From positions 186,001 through 250,000 of the forward strand of contig JAQOTA010000036.1 of NCBI GenBank assembly GCA_029532415.1: 64,000 nt of DNA, given 5' to 3'. The translations under genes and the position numbers were made by a program. Of the stretch, positions 20,357-33,120 are shown in pieces (the stretch's first letter is position 1; every line of letters begins with the position of its first letter). Under the pieces are notes generated by a model, which was not told the DNA's origin, did no database searches, and saw only the letters and a program-made list of their open reading frames with translations. Origin of the DNA: Marasmius tenuissimus (Eukaryota > Basidiomycota > Agaricomycetes > Agaricales > Marasmiaceae).

Positions 20357-23300
20357 ATGTCAGACCTTGAGGATCATGTAGCTTTTGACCAGGACGATAA
20401 CGAGCACGAACAAGATCAGGATGATGGACAAGAGGCAGCACCAAGACACCGAAAACTCTACGACGATGATGAGGACGACGAAGAAGATGAAGACGAAGAC
20501 GACGATGAAGACGAGGAAGAGGAAGAGGAGAGAAGCGGGAAGAAAGGGAAGAAACGGGTCAAGGTGTGTTAGAGATGACTAGCACCCCATATTCAACCTT
20601 GGTTAACGGACCATACCTGTGTATAGAGAAGACACAAACGCGACAGCGCTGCTCGATTCTTGGATGTTGAGGCCGAGGTTAGCTCAGACGATGAGGACGA
20701 GGACGATGAAGGAGAATTTGCCAATGGTGAGTGTCGGCCGGTGTCCGCCTTTTTTACTTGTCTGCTCACACCTCAAATAGATGGCTTCATTGAAACCAAC
20801 GATCATTTCGACGATGACTCGACTCGGAGACACCATGCTCTACTCGATTCTAGACGGCAATTCGATGAGGATGACGACAAGTCCCCAGAGCAAATTGCTC
20901 GGGACCTCAGTCAGAGATACCGAAGGACTGCTGTCCGGTACACGGGGGATATGAATGAGATTCCGCAAAGGTTGCTGATGCCTAGTGTACACGATGCGAG
21001 TTTGTGGCAAGTCAGGGTCAAGGTAGGTCGTAAAGCTAAATTTATATTCATGCGAGTGTCTGAGTCGCTTTTCTCTTCTTTTCAATGTTATAGCCTGGTC
21101 GTGAACGCGACATTGTCGTCAGTCTCATGCGAAAGGCCTATGAGCTTGAAGCCAGCGCACGCCCACTCCAAATCCTTTCTGCGTTCCAGCGTGATTCGCT
21201 ACCTGGAATGATCTACATCGAAGCGCGATCCTCACAACACGTCACCCACGCTTGCAATGGCCTCGTCGGAGTCTATCCCAGCCGTGGCGTTCACCTCGTA
21301 CCTATTGAGGAAATGGCCAGTCTCTTGCAGATCAAGAAGCAGGAAGCGACGGTCCAACTCCACAGCTGGGTGAGGATTCGAAGGGGGAAGTATCAGGGAG
21401 ATTTGGCGCAGGTTGTTGACGTGGACAACGTGGAAGAGATTGGCATTCGGTTCGTTCCGAGAATCGACTTGAACCCGCGGGATGATGGTACCGGGACAGC
21501 GGATGGGAAGAAGAGGAAGAAGCCCGTCACTGCTACAGGGACGATGAGACCCCCACAGAGACTATTCAATTTCGAAGAAGTGGTGAAGGTGCATGGAAGG
21601 GGCGCTGTGTCGAAGAGGAACGCGGTCTATGTTTTCCAAGGAGACACTTTCAAGGACGGATTTATCGAGAAGGACTTCAAGCCGAGTGCGTTGATAATGG
21701 AGGATGTCAACCCGACGCTGGAGGAGATCACGCAATTCTCGAACAAACCAGATGGAATCAGCGGGGACTCGATGGTGGATCTTTCTATCATTGCGGAGGC
21801 GTCGAGGAAACAAGCAGTGGCCGTTTTGCAACCGGGTGATCATGTCGAGGTCTTCGAGGGAGAACAAGCTGGTGTGCATGGTGTGGTGGAGGAGATATCA
21901 CAGGATGTCGTTACTATTACACCCGTTGGTGTCGATATCGAGGGACAGAAGGTTGATCTACCAGCGAGGAGTGTGAGGAAGAGGTTCAAGCCGGGTGATC
22001 ACGTCAAGGTTATGGCGGGTAAGAATGCAGACGAGACGGGTTTGGTCGTGTCGGTGGCGGATAATGTAGTCACATTCCTGTCGGACATGTCAATGCAGGA
22101 GGTGAGTTCAGTTTTACCCTTTCCTTCATGTATCTCGTGGGTATTCATAAGCCAATCTTCAGGTTTCCGTCTTTTCAAAAGATTTGCGTGAAGCAGCTGA
22201 AGTGGGTGCTAGCACAAATATTGTCGGTGATTACGAACTTCATGACTTGGTTCAACTAGAGTGAGTTTATGACGGACGACTCCTGCATGTGCTGTTTGCT
22301 AACCAAGCGAACACTAGCCCTCAAACTGTCGGTGTCATCTATAAGACGGAGCGAGACTCCTTCCGTGTCCTGGATCAAAACGGCCAAGCCCGTCTCGTTC
22401 GCCCTCACCAGATTTCAATGCGTCGAGATTCGAACCGTGCCATTGCAACTGACTCTGAAGGCCACGAGTTGAGAATCAATGACAATATGAAAGAGAATGA
22501 TGGAGAGGTGGGCTTTCTTAATTGTTTTGCTGCTCGTCACTTACACTGAGCTCTCGCAACGTAGGGTCGTAAAGGTCGAGTTCTACACATCCATCAATCG
22601 TTCTTCGCCTTCTTGCACAATAGAGAAATCACTGAAAATGGTGGTGTATTTGTCACTCGCGCTCGTTCCTTGGTCTCGTTGGCCCCGAAGAGCAACCCCA
22701 TCAAGCTCGCACCAGGAGCAGATCTGTCGAAGATGAATCCCGCATTGGCTCAGCCGGCTGGTGGAATGGTTGGTTCAGGGAATATGGGACGAGGACCAAG
22801 GGACCGTTTGATTGGAGTCGGGGTGACCGTGATCAAGGGACCGCACAAAGGTTACAATGGTATCGTCAAGGATACGAATGGTCCGGTTGCTCGTGTGGAA
22901 TTGAACACGGGAAATAAGGTTATATCAATTGAGAAGGGGAAACTTCATAGGAGACTGTGAGTCATATCCCTTTTTCTCTGGTAATATACATCTACAACGA
23001 CTTTTCTAGGCCCAATGGGAAGACAGAACCCCTTGAGGGACCAGGTGCTACTTGGGGTAGGAACAACAACAACAACTCTATGGGACCACCCTCGTCGATA
23101 CCCAATCGGACCTCTAATCCTTATGCAGGAGGAGGAGGAGGTCGGACACCCGGATGGGGAGGAGGAGGAGGTCGTACTCCGGCGTGGGGTGGTGGGGGAC
23201 GCACCCCCAACCCATATGCCGCTGGCGACTCTCGAACACCGGCTTGGAATGCTTCGTCGAGAACGCCGAATCCCTACGCCAGTTCACAGACCCCGGCATG

Positions 23301-24279
23301 GAATGCGTCGTCGAGAACACCCAATCCGTATGCTGCGGATGGTGGAAGAACACCAGCTTGGCAGGCTAGTTCCAGAACTCCAAATCCGTACGCGAATGGT
23401 GGTGCGACCCCAGGAAGGAACACTAACCAGGGAGCTGGATCGAGTTCATGGGGTGGTGCTACACCAGGCAGGAACGCCTGGGGATCTGGAAGTGGTGCGT
23501 CTGACGGATGGGGTGGCGCGACGCCTGGGCGCTCGGATTGGTCCAGTGACGTTTGGGTGAGATTGTCGCTCTGTATGGCTACAACTAATACTGATCTACT
23601 TCTTTTCTCGTACGTAGAACGCGCCTACACCTGCGTCAGCTCCTACGCCCTCAATAGCCCCAACTCCTGCTCCATACGCCACTGCACCCACTCCTGCATT
23701 CTCGTCGTTCGGCATGGGAGGGATGTCGGCGCCTACACCTGGTGTATTCCCCGAGACTCCGGGTGCAGTTAATTTCGAGGAAGTCGGTCGAGTGCCGCAT
23801 AGTAAGTGACCTGCGATCCTTTTATGAGCCAGCCACTGAGTTATCTTCTAGCGCCAGACGAAGACTGGATACTGGATCCTCAAGTCAAGCCTCACTACAA
23901 CCGACTCAAAGTCACTGTTCACGATACCATTCGCGCAGGATATCTTGATGGTGCATATGAAAACCGTGCGGCCGTTGTTCTTACAGCCTCGCGAGCTGGT
24001 GAAGGGTTCGATCAGACTGCATATGTCAAGTTTGTTGATGACGGACAAGGGGAGGAGAGGTCGATCATGATGAAGTATCTCTTGCCGTTTATACCGGACA
24101 CAGTGGACGAGGAAGCGGTTGTCATCAGTGGGCCGAGGAAGGGAGAGTTGGTGAAAGTGAGGCAAAGGCCGGACAGCAACGAGTCAACCGAGTTGGTGGT
24201 TGTGGAGAGCGTGGGGACCAACGGAGCTGCCTTCTGGGAGTGCCAAAAAGATTGGATGTGTGCTCTCTCAAGAGGGTGA
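20357..24279 (+). CDS. SPT5: Transcription elongation factor Spt5
   Basis: A multi-exon gene for a protein of about 1,100 residues. It begins MSDLEDHVAFDQDD and has the acidic N-terminal region typical of Spt5. The NGN domain follows (SLWQVRVKPGRERDIVVSLM, spanning an intron near 21015-21093), then serial KOW modules (VQLHSWVRIRRGKYQGDLAQ; AVLQPGDHVEVFEGEQAGVH; FKPGDHVKVMAGKNADETGL; VGVTVIKGPHKGYNGIVKDT). After a Gly-rich linker comes a C-terminal repeat region (23120-23530) built on TPAW and TPNPYA units, resembling the TPAWNSGSR repeats of fission yeast Spt5, whose Thr is a Cdk9 target. A last KOW-like domain (AVVISGPRKGELVKVRQRPD) closes the protein. Spt5 with Spt4 clamps RNA polymerase II and recruits capping and elongation factors in the nucleus. 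Confidence 0.93.
23120..23530 (+). repeat. Spt5 C-terminal repeats (TPAW / TPNPYA)
   Basis: Imperfect in-frame units such as RTPAWNASSRTPNPYA recur, with GGRTPGWGGG variants at the start and GGATPGR variants at the end. The repeats are degenerate at the DNA level but keep the Thr-Pro core. Confidence 0.75.
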
Positions 24280-24426
24280 AAAGGCGGAATTTCCTGCCCT
24301 TACTTGGTATACTTATCTACTGTGTGTGTTCGAAAGGTGTATTACTAGACTGTCGCTGTCATTAATCCTATCTATACGTACAACCAACTCTTCGTTGACT
24401 GAGAAGATTAGCTATTTCCCTGTGCT

Positions 24427-25823
24427 TCACGCTCGACGATTCTGCCTTCCACGCTGGTTCTGCCTTCCACGTTGGTTCTGCCCTCCAGGCCGGTTCTGCT
24501 GTCCGCCTTGGTTCTGCTGACCCGCTTGGTTTTGTTGTTCAGCTTGGTTCTGTTGCCCGCCTTGGTTTTGTTGTCCACCTTGGTTCTGTTGTCCACCTTG
24601 GTTCGCGGGTGGTTGGTTTGCGGGGTTGTCTAAGACGGTGAACTAGAGGGGACTTTCAGCTGAAATTCGTGCAACGACTTAGCAATTTTCACGTACATAA
24701 ACCATGTCATCGAGCGAGCCGTGCTGCGCAACAGGGGCAAGAACAGGCTGGTGGTTCGCTGCAGCATTGATTGAGGCTAATCGATAAAAGCCAGCAGGAA
24801 GGCCTTTGTCAAGCGAGACGGTGGCAACGCCGTTCGCGTCGGTCGGGGTGTTAACACCCTACATTGCAGGTAGTTAGTAAACGACTTCGGATGAGCAGGA
24901 GGAATGAGATCTTACCTTGAAGTATGCAAAGGCCTTTGGGTTGGTTACCTCTACGGAGTTGAGAGCCGGCAGTTTGTCGATTGTGATATGAGAGTGACCG
25001 ATGATCTGGCCTTGGGCATTCAAGTTCTGAGGGGCCGCAAAGTAGTTCGTCTCCGGATTGACAAAGTTCCCTGCCACAATGACCCGCGAGGAGATATTTA
25101 GACGGATTCCTGGAGTCGAAAACCACTCAGAAGCTAGTAAGGCTTACCCATTTCGAGTCGGGCGACTGCCATCTGGATGGTGAAGGTTTGGTTGGTCTGA
25201 AGAACGACCCCATTCTTGGGGAAGATGAACTTGCAGGTCGGCATGTTGTCAATGCTGGGAATCAGACCCATGGGTGCGGGATTGCACGACTCGCCAAAGC
25301 CATCCCTAAACTGCAGGCCATCTGGGTTGAACAATTAGTATGCGACGTGGTGGAAAGAGACTGAAATTGACCCACTAGTGAGGTTACGGTTGACACAGAA
25401 ATTGATGAAGTTGTTGCTGGAGGTCAAGGATGGAACTTGTCCCTCTATAGCGCATGGCACTTGATTAGCTGCACATCCCACTTACAGCCTCGGAAATTAA
25501 CTCACCCGCAGGCACTATAGGAAATGTGAGTGTTAATCGAAAATTACGATGAGCTTTCATTGCTGCGGCTCACCTTGTTGGCCATTACTCTGAAAGCCAG
25601 TCGCAATAACCCTTGGATCGAGGGTGAGTGAGGTCTGAGGATCAGCTCCTTGACCATTCCCGCCGCCATTGTTCTGAGCTCCTCCAGCCCCTCCCCCAAC
25701 TTGAACTCCTCCAGCCCCGGCGGCTCCTGCACCGTTGGGCTGTTGTCCTTGCCTGCCACGTCCCCTCTGAGGCGCGGCAGAGACCAGGGTTGTAAAGAGG
25801 AGAAAGACAAGAAAATAGTGCAT
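24427..25823 (-). CDS. Secreted protein of the 'ribosomal protein s17'-labelled family, member 1
   Basis: Starts MHYFLVFLLFTTLVSAAPQR with a clear signal peptide, then a Gly/Asn/Gln-rich linker and DPQTSLTLDPRVIATGFQSN. Introns separate the core: SLTSSNNFINFC, CNPAPMGLIPSIDNMPTCKF, QTFTIQMAVARLEMGNF, NYFAAPQNLNAQGQIIGHSH, LPAGFYRLASINAAANHQPV, APVAQHGSLDD. The last exon encodes repeated GGQQNQ units, ends RRQ/RRA-like basic residues and stops at 24427. Databases often label this basidiomycete family 'ribosomal protein s17', which the extracellular signal and sequence make a misnomer. Two paralogues lie at 49680-51252 and 54386-56140. Function is unknown; a cell-wall or matrix role is a guess. 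Confidence 0.85.
24430..24620 (-). repeat. Coding minisatellite, (Gly-Gly-Gln-Gln-Asn-Gln)n
   Basis: About ten imperfect 18 bp units encode GGQQNQ-type repeats at the C-terminus of the secreted protein; variants with Arg (GRQNQR) lie nearest the stop. Confidence 0.75.
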
Positions 25824-27655
25824 AGCGAAAAAGGGAGAAAGGATTCAATCCGTTCGAATGAAAGAACCGATCAACGGTCGTTTGAGGGACAGAAAAGAAA
25901 AACCCGTAGGAGGACAGAAGGAGGGGATGAACAGCTGGAATATAAATACAGTTCTTATAGAGAAATGAGGAATCTGGGCGGACACTTGAATCTATCATGG
26001 GGGCGATGAAGGTATCATTGTGGCGAAGGTACAATCAGGATCTTCGGGGACGGCTTTCGATTGGCATGGTTTCCAACTTGCATAGATTTTGCCAGCTGCG
26101 GCTGACGAGACCGGTATCAGATGGAATTGTTAGACCTCGGGAAGGTGTCAGTCATAACGACGGATTCAGTCACTTACCGTACCACAAAGGCGGGGACGGG
26201 GAAGGGGAATGACTTCCGCCTTTGATTACGCGTATCCTCAAAAAACTTGGAGATACTTGTAACTTATAATACCCGAGTGGGACTTATGAGAGCGACGGAA
26301 GCTGAGTATACATCCCCCATCTCCGGTAAGGGCTATGGTACGGGATCGAAGCGCCCAGGTCGTCTTCATCCACAGTGTCGGGTTAAACAGAATCGATCTC
26401 ACCATGGTGGTAGTTCAAACGGTCAAGCTCGGCGCCAATGAGATCGTGGGAACTTGGGGGGAGGTTGAAAACGACACAGCCCATCAATTTTCTTTTCTTT
26501 CCTTCAACGCGCCCCTTTCACCGCCTGCCGTCGTTTTCTATATACCCTTTCTGGACGGTCGGTGCCGTAGGTGAATGGCTTTCCTCACCTCTAGGGTGGT
26601 GACATCTCAATATTCAATGATGGGGCACCCGAGGAGATGGTGAGGTGGTTTTGCGTGTGAGATTGAGGTCTTCTTTGGCCTCGACGTTGGGATGTCAGTT
26701 CAATTATCCTTGAATGGTGGATATACGAACCTAGGCAACGTCGTATATATATCTTTACATACTTTGATTCGCAATACATTTATGTTCTGTGCTTTTCAAA
26801 CGGCACATTGCTTCACGGGTACCACGGCTGGTCGCGAGGCCAGCGAGCACATCATCTCACATCGGAGTAGCACGAAGTCAACGGGCATTCAGCTGCCAGC
26901 TTGCTCAAATAGATCATTATTATTAGATGTATCCGAGATGCATCTCGCAGTGCCTTGGACGTGACATCCAATTAGATCGTTTTCGGTGGACGATGCGGGA
27001 GCCCGGAAACCATCAGAGAGCGCTCTCTCTATGTCACGTAGAGACCTAGGGTATACAGCAGGGCCACGATGGTGAGTAAGGCATGGTCGTCTGTTTTAAC
27101 ATTGTCGTAGCTAGATCCAACGTTGTGGAATAGGTCTGAGCTCCAAAGTCAAGGCCACAGGTGCTCAATCGTATATGATATAGTTCGATGGACCCATATT
27201 TGGTCCTCTATCAGTTCAGGGATATTCAATGAAAGAATGACTGTTTTTCAACATTGAGTGAAAGCTATTAGAGCTCAGCATTATGCACGATTCGCGGCTC
27301 GCGGAACGATTCCACCCAAAGATCGTGTGCGCCCACGAATCGGACACTCCTATTCACCGTTCAACGGCGAATAACAAGGAGTTTTGTGTGTCAAGTGACG
27401 TGTTCCACTGAATTACGAAGCAAGCTGGGAGTAGATAGGTACATAACTCTAGTGGAGGTATCCGTTCCCCAAGGTCCGTCATCTAATAGATATACAACAA
27501 CATCGACGTGGTATCCAAGAAAAAAAAGAAAGACCGTTAAGACACTACATCAAAAAAAGGCAAGCACAAAGGACAGGAAGGAGAAGAGAGTGAGGGAAAG
27601 GACCTGCCAGATAAGGACTACAGACGACAGTCTAGGAACGAGTGGGAGAGTTCTA
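25824..27655. other. gene-free stretch
   Basis: Holds the promoter side of the secreted protein gene (left) and the 3' side of the Ser-rich gene (right). Only short frames; nothing recognisable. Confidence 0.4.
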
Positions 27656-29825
27656 TCATAATGCTGCGACGCCAATAGACATTCTATCTTTGAACCAATC
27701 TTTCATCTCGCGTGCTCCTACTTCGATGCTGCTCTTCACACTTTCGGGAATACTCCGCAAGCTCCTCAAGCTCCTCAAGCTTCGGATACTCCTCGAACTA
27801 CTCTTGACGCTTCTGAAGCTTTCTAAGGACGGGGCACTTCGAAGGGCTATGCCGCCGGCTTCTAATTTACTGCGAGAGCGACCGCGTGGAGGACAAGGCG
27901 CTGTACCATACAGCGAAGGGGTCGATCCCAGCACGAAGGGACCTGAGATGGAGGGCCGTGGCGTTACTGATCGCGATGGCGAGGAAGACGGTGCTGAGCG
28001 CCACGTAGGGGCTGACGTTGGCTGTCTTGGCTGTCTCTTCATACTCTTCGAAACGATCCTTCTCAACCCGCGACCATCCCTTCCGTGAACACGTTCCGGG
28101 GTCGGGGTAACACACGACATCTCCCGATCCTGAGGTAAGTACCCGGATAAGAGTCCTGGCGACGTTTTCTTCGGCGTATGTTCGTCGATTTGCATGTGTT
28201 GGCCAAGGGCTGCGGAGGCATATGGATGGGAGATGGTGTAAACTGGTGGGTTCTGTTGGTGCCCTGCCTCGGTGCCATTATCGTCCTCGTTTTCCACGTC
28301 CATATGATCGTCATCAAGGCCCATCTGTGCATCCATGGATTCCCCAGGAACATGCCAAAAGTCAGAATCGTAGCCACCGCTAGCGTAGCGTACTGTCGGC
28401 TTCTCCACAAATTTGACAGACTTGCTGCTGCTTGAGCAAGAACCCGTGTCTAATCTAGGTCGGCGCTTGAAAGATCCGAGGGAGTGGGCAAGAATCGGGG
28501 GAGTGGAAGGGGCATCGAATGAAGGGTCCTTCCTTCGAATAGAAATGCCTTCCCCGGGGGCCATCAGCTTGTCTTCGGGCTCCGACTCTGGTTCAGTATC
28601 CTCCGCGATGCATTGATGGTGAGGTTTGAACTTCTTCGATATGCTAGGCGAGGACGAAGGTGAAGTAGGGGTCTGAGGTATAGAAGAAGTCGTGGCTGTG
28701 GTGGCTGTGGAGATCGTTGAAATCGAGGAGCTGACGGATGAGGAGCGGTTCCTTTGAACTCGGATAGCTTGTTTAGATATGGGTCCGTTGACGGATCGCA
28801 GTGAAGGTGACTTTGACAGGGAAGCCGGCGGGTTGGTTGTCAAAGAAGAAAGCGAAGGTTTCTTTCCCCTCAGAAATCGGGAGCTCGATGAAGGTTCCGT
28901 TCGACTTGCGCCATCGTCGGCACTAAACCATATCGAGGGAATTTCGGGAGTATTGTTCGAGGATTTACTGGCCACCGATCCCGAACCTTTGCGAGGTCGG
29001 AGTAGGGAGGTCCACCGAGGAGAGTCAGGTTCTTCTAAATATGGAAAGCTCGGAGATGGTAATAAGGGAGTCGACGAGTTAAATTCCGAGAAATAGCTTA
29101 TTGTTCCCTGCGACATCGTGGAAGTTTCACTAGCACTTCTGTTTATTTCCGGACGTCTCCGATATCTGGCAGAAGCCGGTGGTGTGCTGGGAGATTTTGG
29201 GCGACGGTATATCCATTCCGGAGAGCGTGGTTGAGGAGCGATGGGGGAGTGACTTCTCTCGGTGGAGCATGATGGATCGGCGGAGTCAGTGAGGGGGAGG
29301 ATGTCGATGTGGTCGTTAGTCTCGGAGGTACTGGATAGAGAAGGAGTAGAAAGCGACGTCGACAGAGTCTAGATATGACATATGTCAGGTTAGAGTATGT
29401 CTGACAGGGGGGAAGGAGCCTACTGTGCTACATAGGTTAGGGTGATTCGGTCGCTTGGGAGCGAAGCTTGACGGAGGACGCGGTGTCACGACCTTTGCGC
29501 TGCTGGACTTGGTTGACCGTTGATAATGATGTCTGGGCGGGGAGACCGTGCGGCGCGTAAACAAGCCAGAGTCACTGCATGTAAGAGACAAAGGCGGCGG
29601 ATTCTGCAGTGGGTTTTAGCGGGCCCGCACAAGGACAAAGAAAAGACTGCTCACCAAATCAATGGGTGTGGAACATGGGGACTCCTTGAGAAGGTGAACG
29701 CTGGCATCCAGCCAAACGAGTTCCTCGCTGGTGATAGAAATGAGAGAAAGATTGTCGTGCTAGACAAACAAAAACGTCAAAACCACGATCACACGAGCTC
29801 GATATGAATAACTTACATTAAACAT
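27656..29825 (-). CDS. Ser-rich hypothetical protein
   Basis: The main exon is open from about 29370 to the stop at 27656 (about 570 codons). It starts TLSTSLSTPSLSSTSETNDH, passes MSQGTISYFSEFNSS and ends FKDRMSIGVAAL. Upstream, a small exon reads MFN at 29825 and the next reads HDNLSLISITSEELVWLDAS... to about 29651; the junctions between 29650 and 29370 are not resolved, and one possible acceptor leads straight into a stop. The protein is mostly disordered, rich in Ser/Pro/Arg, with a conserved-looking SVKFVEKPTVRYASGGYDSD segment and Arg-Ser repeats (SIRSLRSLRSLRSI) near the end. The family is not recognised; such proteins are often cortical or signalling scaffolds, but that is speculation. 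Confidence 0.6.
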
Positions 29826-30255
29826 TTCCTCGATCCGCTTGCTTGTTCAACACTGTAAGCGGGGTAAAGAGAGGGCGCAGGAGGATGCGGAAAGTGAAGG
29901 TAAGAGGACAAGTGAATGAGAATCGTAATAAGGCAGGAGGGGGGAAAATGAAGGAGTCACGCAGGCCATATTTAAACAACCTGCAGGAGTATAGAATAAT
30001 CCATACCTAAACCTCACGATTCACACGTGTAAGTTAATTTGAACAGTTTTACCCTACCCCGAAAACGGAGGACCGGGCAGGGTGTCCAGGGGAGGCGGGG
30101 GATTGGAAGGATCAGACGCATGTGGAACACGATGTTAGGGTGGCTGTTGATCACGTGACATTTCTAGAAATTACGGCCTAAGCTTCTCGAGCGCGAGCTA
30201 TACTTTATGGGAGGTTTGGGTATTCCGAGGGATGCGAGGAAGGTCCAAGATGAAC
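29826..30255. promoter_or_regulatory. Upstream region of the Ser-rich gene
   Basis: No gene seen. The left side should contain the promoter of the Ser-rich gene; the right end the 3' UTR of mL43. Confidence 0.35.
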
Positions 30256-30747
30256 CTATAATGAAGGTCGTTCTGCGTGAAGACCACTCCAGATACCCCT
30301 GGCTGCCTCTGTAGAACTCTCTACAGTCTTCTTCAAAGGTTTGATCTTGGCACCGGAAGAATCTAGCAGTAGCTGAACCTTTTGTTCAATCCCAGTCACT
30401 TCGAGACCTTTTAGACCGATGACTTTGTCTCTGTTATTGACTGAGGAACCAAGTAACATAAGAGGATTGGAAAAAGACATAAACCAAGTGAGGAACGCAC
30501 GATAAAAACCACGAATTATCGGCTCCTTTTGAGAACGCTGCCTGACAACAACTTCAACATGCGGGTTGGACTGTGCTACGGATTCGACGTGGTTGAGAAG
30601 ATACGTCCGAGTGTTGTGAGAGGAAGGCCACTTGTCGCAATATTCGAAGACTAATTTCCTGATTTGAGGAAGGAACGTCGTATGGCCATTGGAAGGTGAA
30701 GAGCCAAGCTTTCCCCTGAGAAGCGACTTTACTGGCGCAGCACGCAT
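30256..30747 (-). CDS. MRPL43: Mitochondrial large-subunit ribosomal protein mL43
   Basis: Two exons joined across an intron near 30502-30435 (IIRGFY then NNRDKVIGLKGLE). The protein of about 143 residues begins MRAAPVKSLLRGKLGSSPSN. It has the L51/S25/CI-B8 thioredoxin-like fold signature (FLPQIRKLVFEYCDKWPSSH, then HVEVVVRQRSQKEPIIRGFY). A longer frame opens at 30972, but the ATG at 30747 gives the family's usual N-terminus. mL43 is a structural protein of the mitoribosome large subunit. Its start lies 130 bp from the next gene on the opposite strand. Confidence 0.88.
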   Translation of the reverse strand: MRAAPVKSLLRGKLGSSPSNGHTTFLPQIRKLVFEYCDKWPSSHNTRTYLLNHVESVAQSNPHVEVVVRQRSQKEPIIRGFYRAFLTWFMSFSNPLMLLGSSVNNRDKVIGLKGLEVTGIEQKVQLLLDSSGAKIKPLKKTVESSTEAARGIWSGLHAERPSL

Positions 30748-30877
30748 CGTGAACAGTGAGCAGCGCGTTGGCGGCAGCAACGAGCAAGAAGGGAGCGAGT
30801 GTGAGAAAATTGCGGAGTTTGAAAATCCCTTGAAGGGCAGAGCCAGCAGACTTTGCGCCGACCGCGTCGCGTACAAA
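30748..30877. promoter_or_regulatory. Divergent promoter, mL43 / hypothetical gene
   Basis: 130 bp between two start codons on opposite strands; both promoters must be compact or overlapping. Confidence 0.5.
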
Positions 30878-33120
30878 ATGGCAAGAGCTACACGGTCATC
30901 CGTTCCTTCCTCGACGACCACCAAGAAGCGCAAACGTACCGACGATGAAGACACAACAGACCAGCCTCCCACAAAACAAGCGAGGTCTCAAGATTTGCCC
31001 TTGGATCAGCCTATTTTCATACAAAACGAGCAAGCAGAGAAAATACTGGCTGTTCTCGAAATGTAAGCACTCGCAGCCAGTAGCAATTAATTTTGCCTGC
31101 TCCAATTGAACTACCTCACTCAGGATCGATACTCAAGGCTTGCTTGATCGTGTTTTCCCATTACCGACCGACGAATCCAAGTCTTATTCTTTCAGGACTT
31201 TGTTGAAGGAGTGCTCAGAATACCCCCTGTCCGTATTACAAGTAAGTCTTTACCTCAATCGAGCTAGAACCACGAACTCATTTCTTCACTCGCTTCAGTC
31301 AGCGGTACAGAATCTTTTCCCAATTTCATCACACCCGAGAGCTCCACCATCGAAACCTGCATCGCAGCAACTGAGATTTTGTCAGTTGGCTCTCTCTCTC
31401 CTCAGTCAGGCCTCCACACACTCTATACGAATTCCCCTCGACAAATTAGAAACAATCATACCTTCAGACGAAACTTTGGACGAAACTACGTTGCAGGATG
31501 ATGCCCCTCAGCCACCCCCGACCCATTACCTTGCACCTCAGTATGCTCTTGTACAACATCTTCCTCAAGGAGACTATTGGACCTCTCTTAACTCCTCCAC
31601 GTCATCCGACAGCAGTCGCGAGCTGAGGGACTTACCCAACGGTCATGCAGACCTCGTGGCGATCTTACCTTCCGCTCGTCCATCCAAACCCGTCTCGTCA
31701 ATACCTACTCTCGGTTCCTATCACACGAAAGTGTTGCCTTCTTACGCGAAATTACCCGCTCAGCGCAGCATATCACGGGGTTCATTCTTAGATTACGGTC
31801 CTTACACGAGTTTCGCGCCGAGCTTTGACCAGGATGGTACCGAGGTTGGGCGACAGGAGTTAGGTGAGCTATACCTGGCGCGAGAAGAAAGACGGAAAGA
31901 GAGAGCTAGGAGGTTGATGGAATGGGCAGAGAGCCGAGAGAAAGAGAAAAGCTTGGATGTTTCAGTCACGGCAGGCGAGGGAAATGATGTTGACGTCGCT
32001 GAGACCAAAATCCCGACGGGGTCGTCGAGTAACCTTGAAGAAGCCCTCCAAGACCTGCTTCCTGCTCATGAGGTTAATTCGATCAAAGAATCACTGGGAA
32101 GCTTGGAGCTTGAGCTGGCAGTCCAAGAGCTACTCGACAGGAATCAGAAGGCGTTAAACAACTTACAAGAATTGCAGTTCAGGAGGCTGGTCGCAGAAGG
32201 CGGAGGTTCGAGTCAGGTCGAGGAAGGGTCGGAGGAATGGGACACCGGTGAGGACCTCTCGTATTGATCATTGACAAAAGCTCAAGTACCCTTCTGTGCA
32301 ATCAGCTCAAGGTATTTTTGACTCGTTAACTATATTGGCATCGTTGAGACCCAGATCATCAACGGGAGAACATCCGCCATTTATCTTGACACCGACCGCC
32401 CTCCGTACTCTTCGCCGAACGATTCCCCTCGCACCTACGTCTGGCTGGCACGGAAACCTTCCTGCAGGACGTGGAACCGCATTAAGAGACGATTCCACTG
32501 TCAAAGTTCGTTCCGGTGTTCCTGCCCCCGTTGTACCTGTCGCAGCCCCTGTACCCACACCCGCCTCTACATCCACGTCCTCCTATAACTACAATTACTA
32601 CTCTCAAACGCCTTCGCAAACCCAGTATGGCAGGAACGGTGCCGGCACTACATCCACACCGACATACACTATCCAGTATAAACCCGGAACAGCTGCATAC
32701 TATGCACCTCAGCAACAAGGAAGCTACTACGCTGCTGCGCAATCATATGCTGCCAGTGCCGCTACAGGCCATCAGCCCTATGCTCATTCTGGTGGCTGGT
32801 ACAGCACATACACTCCTCCCATCGCTACTACAAGTACGGCTGGGACCTCGTCTGCCGCCGCAACCACCCCGACTCCCTCATACACATCTTTCTTCAGTCC
32901 TGCTCAGCCTGTCGCGACAGCTACGCCCGCACAGAAACGCTCGACATTAGCTGTGGCAAATACGGTCGCACAGAATGGATGGCCCGTTGCTAATGGCACC
33001 ACTCCTGTGGCAACCAATGCTTTGACACTACCGGTTCACCTCCGACCTAACGGTCAGCAGAGTCCCTTTTATGGGTACACACCACCTCAGACCCCCATTC
33101 CGTCTACACCTGCAAAGTAG
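30878..33120 (+). CDS. Hypothetical nuclear-type protein with Tyr/Pro/Thr-rich tail
   Basis: Begins MARATRSSVPSSTTTKKRKR, a basic nuclear-localisation-like start. Introns after AVLEM, after PLSVLQ and within WDTG join in frame. The folded middle contains QLRFCQLALSLLSQASTHSI, GHADLVAILPSARPSKPVSS, SRGSFLDYGPYTSFAPSFDQ and a charged helix (LYLAREERRKERARRLMEWA), then an amphipathic region. The C-terminal about 250 residues are low-complexity, Tyr/Ser/Thr/Pro/Ala-rich. The layout resembles chromatin or transcription cofactors, and I suspect a remodelling-complex subunit, but I cannot name the family. The reading frame is intact over 2.2 kb. Confidence 0.7.

Noticed and set aside
30748..30972. 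N-terminally extended mL43 from the ATG at 30972
   Set aside because: It would run into the opposite-strand gene and add a sequence unlike mL43; the start at 30747 gives the usual length.
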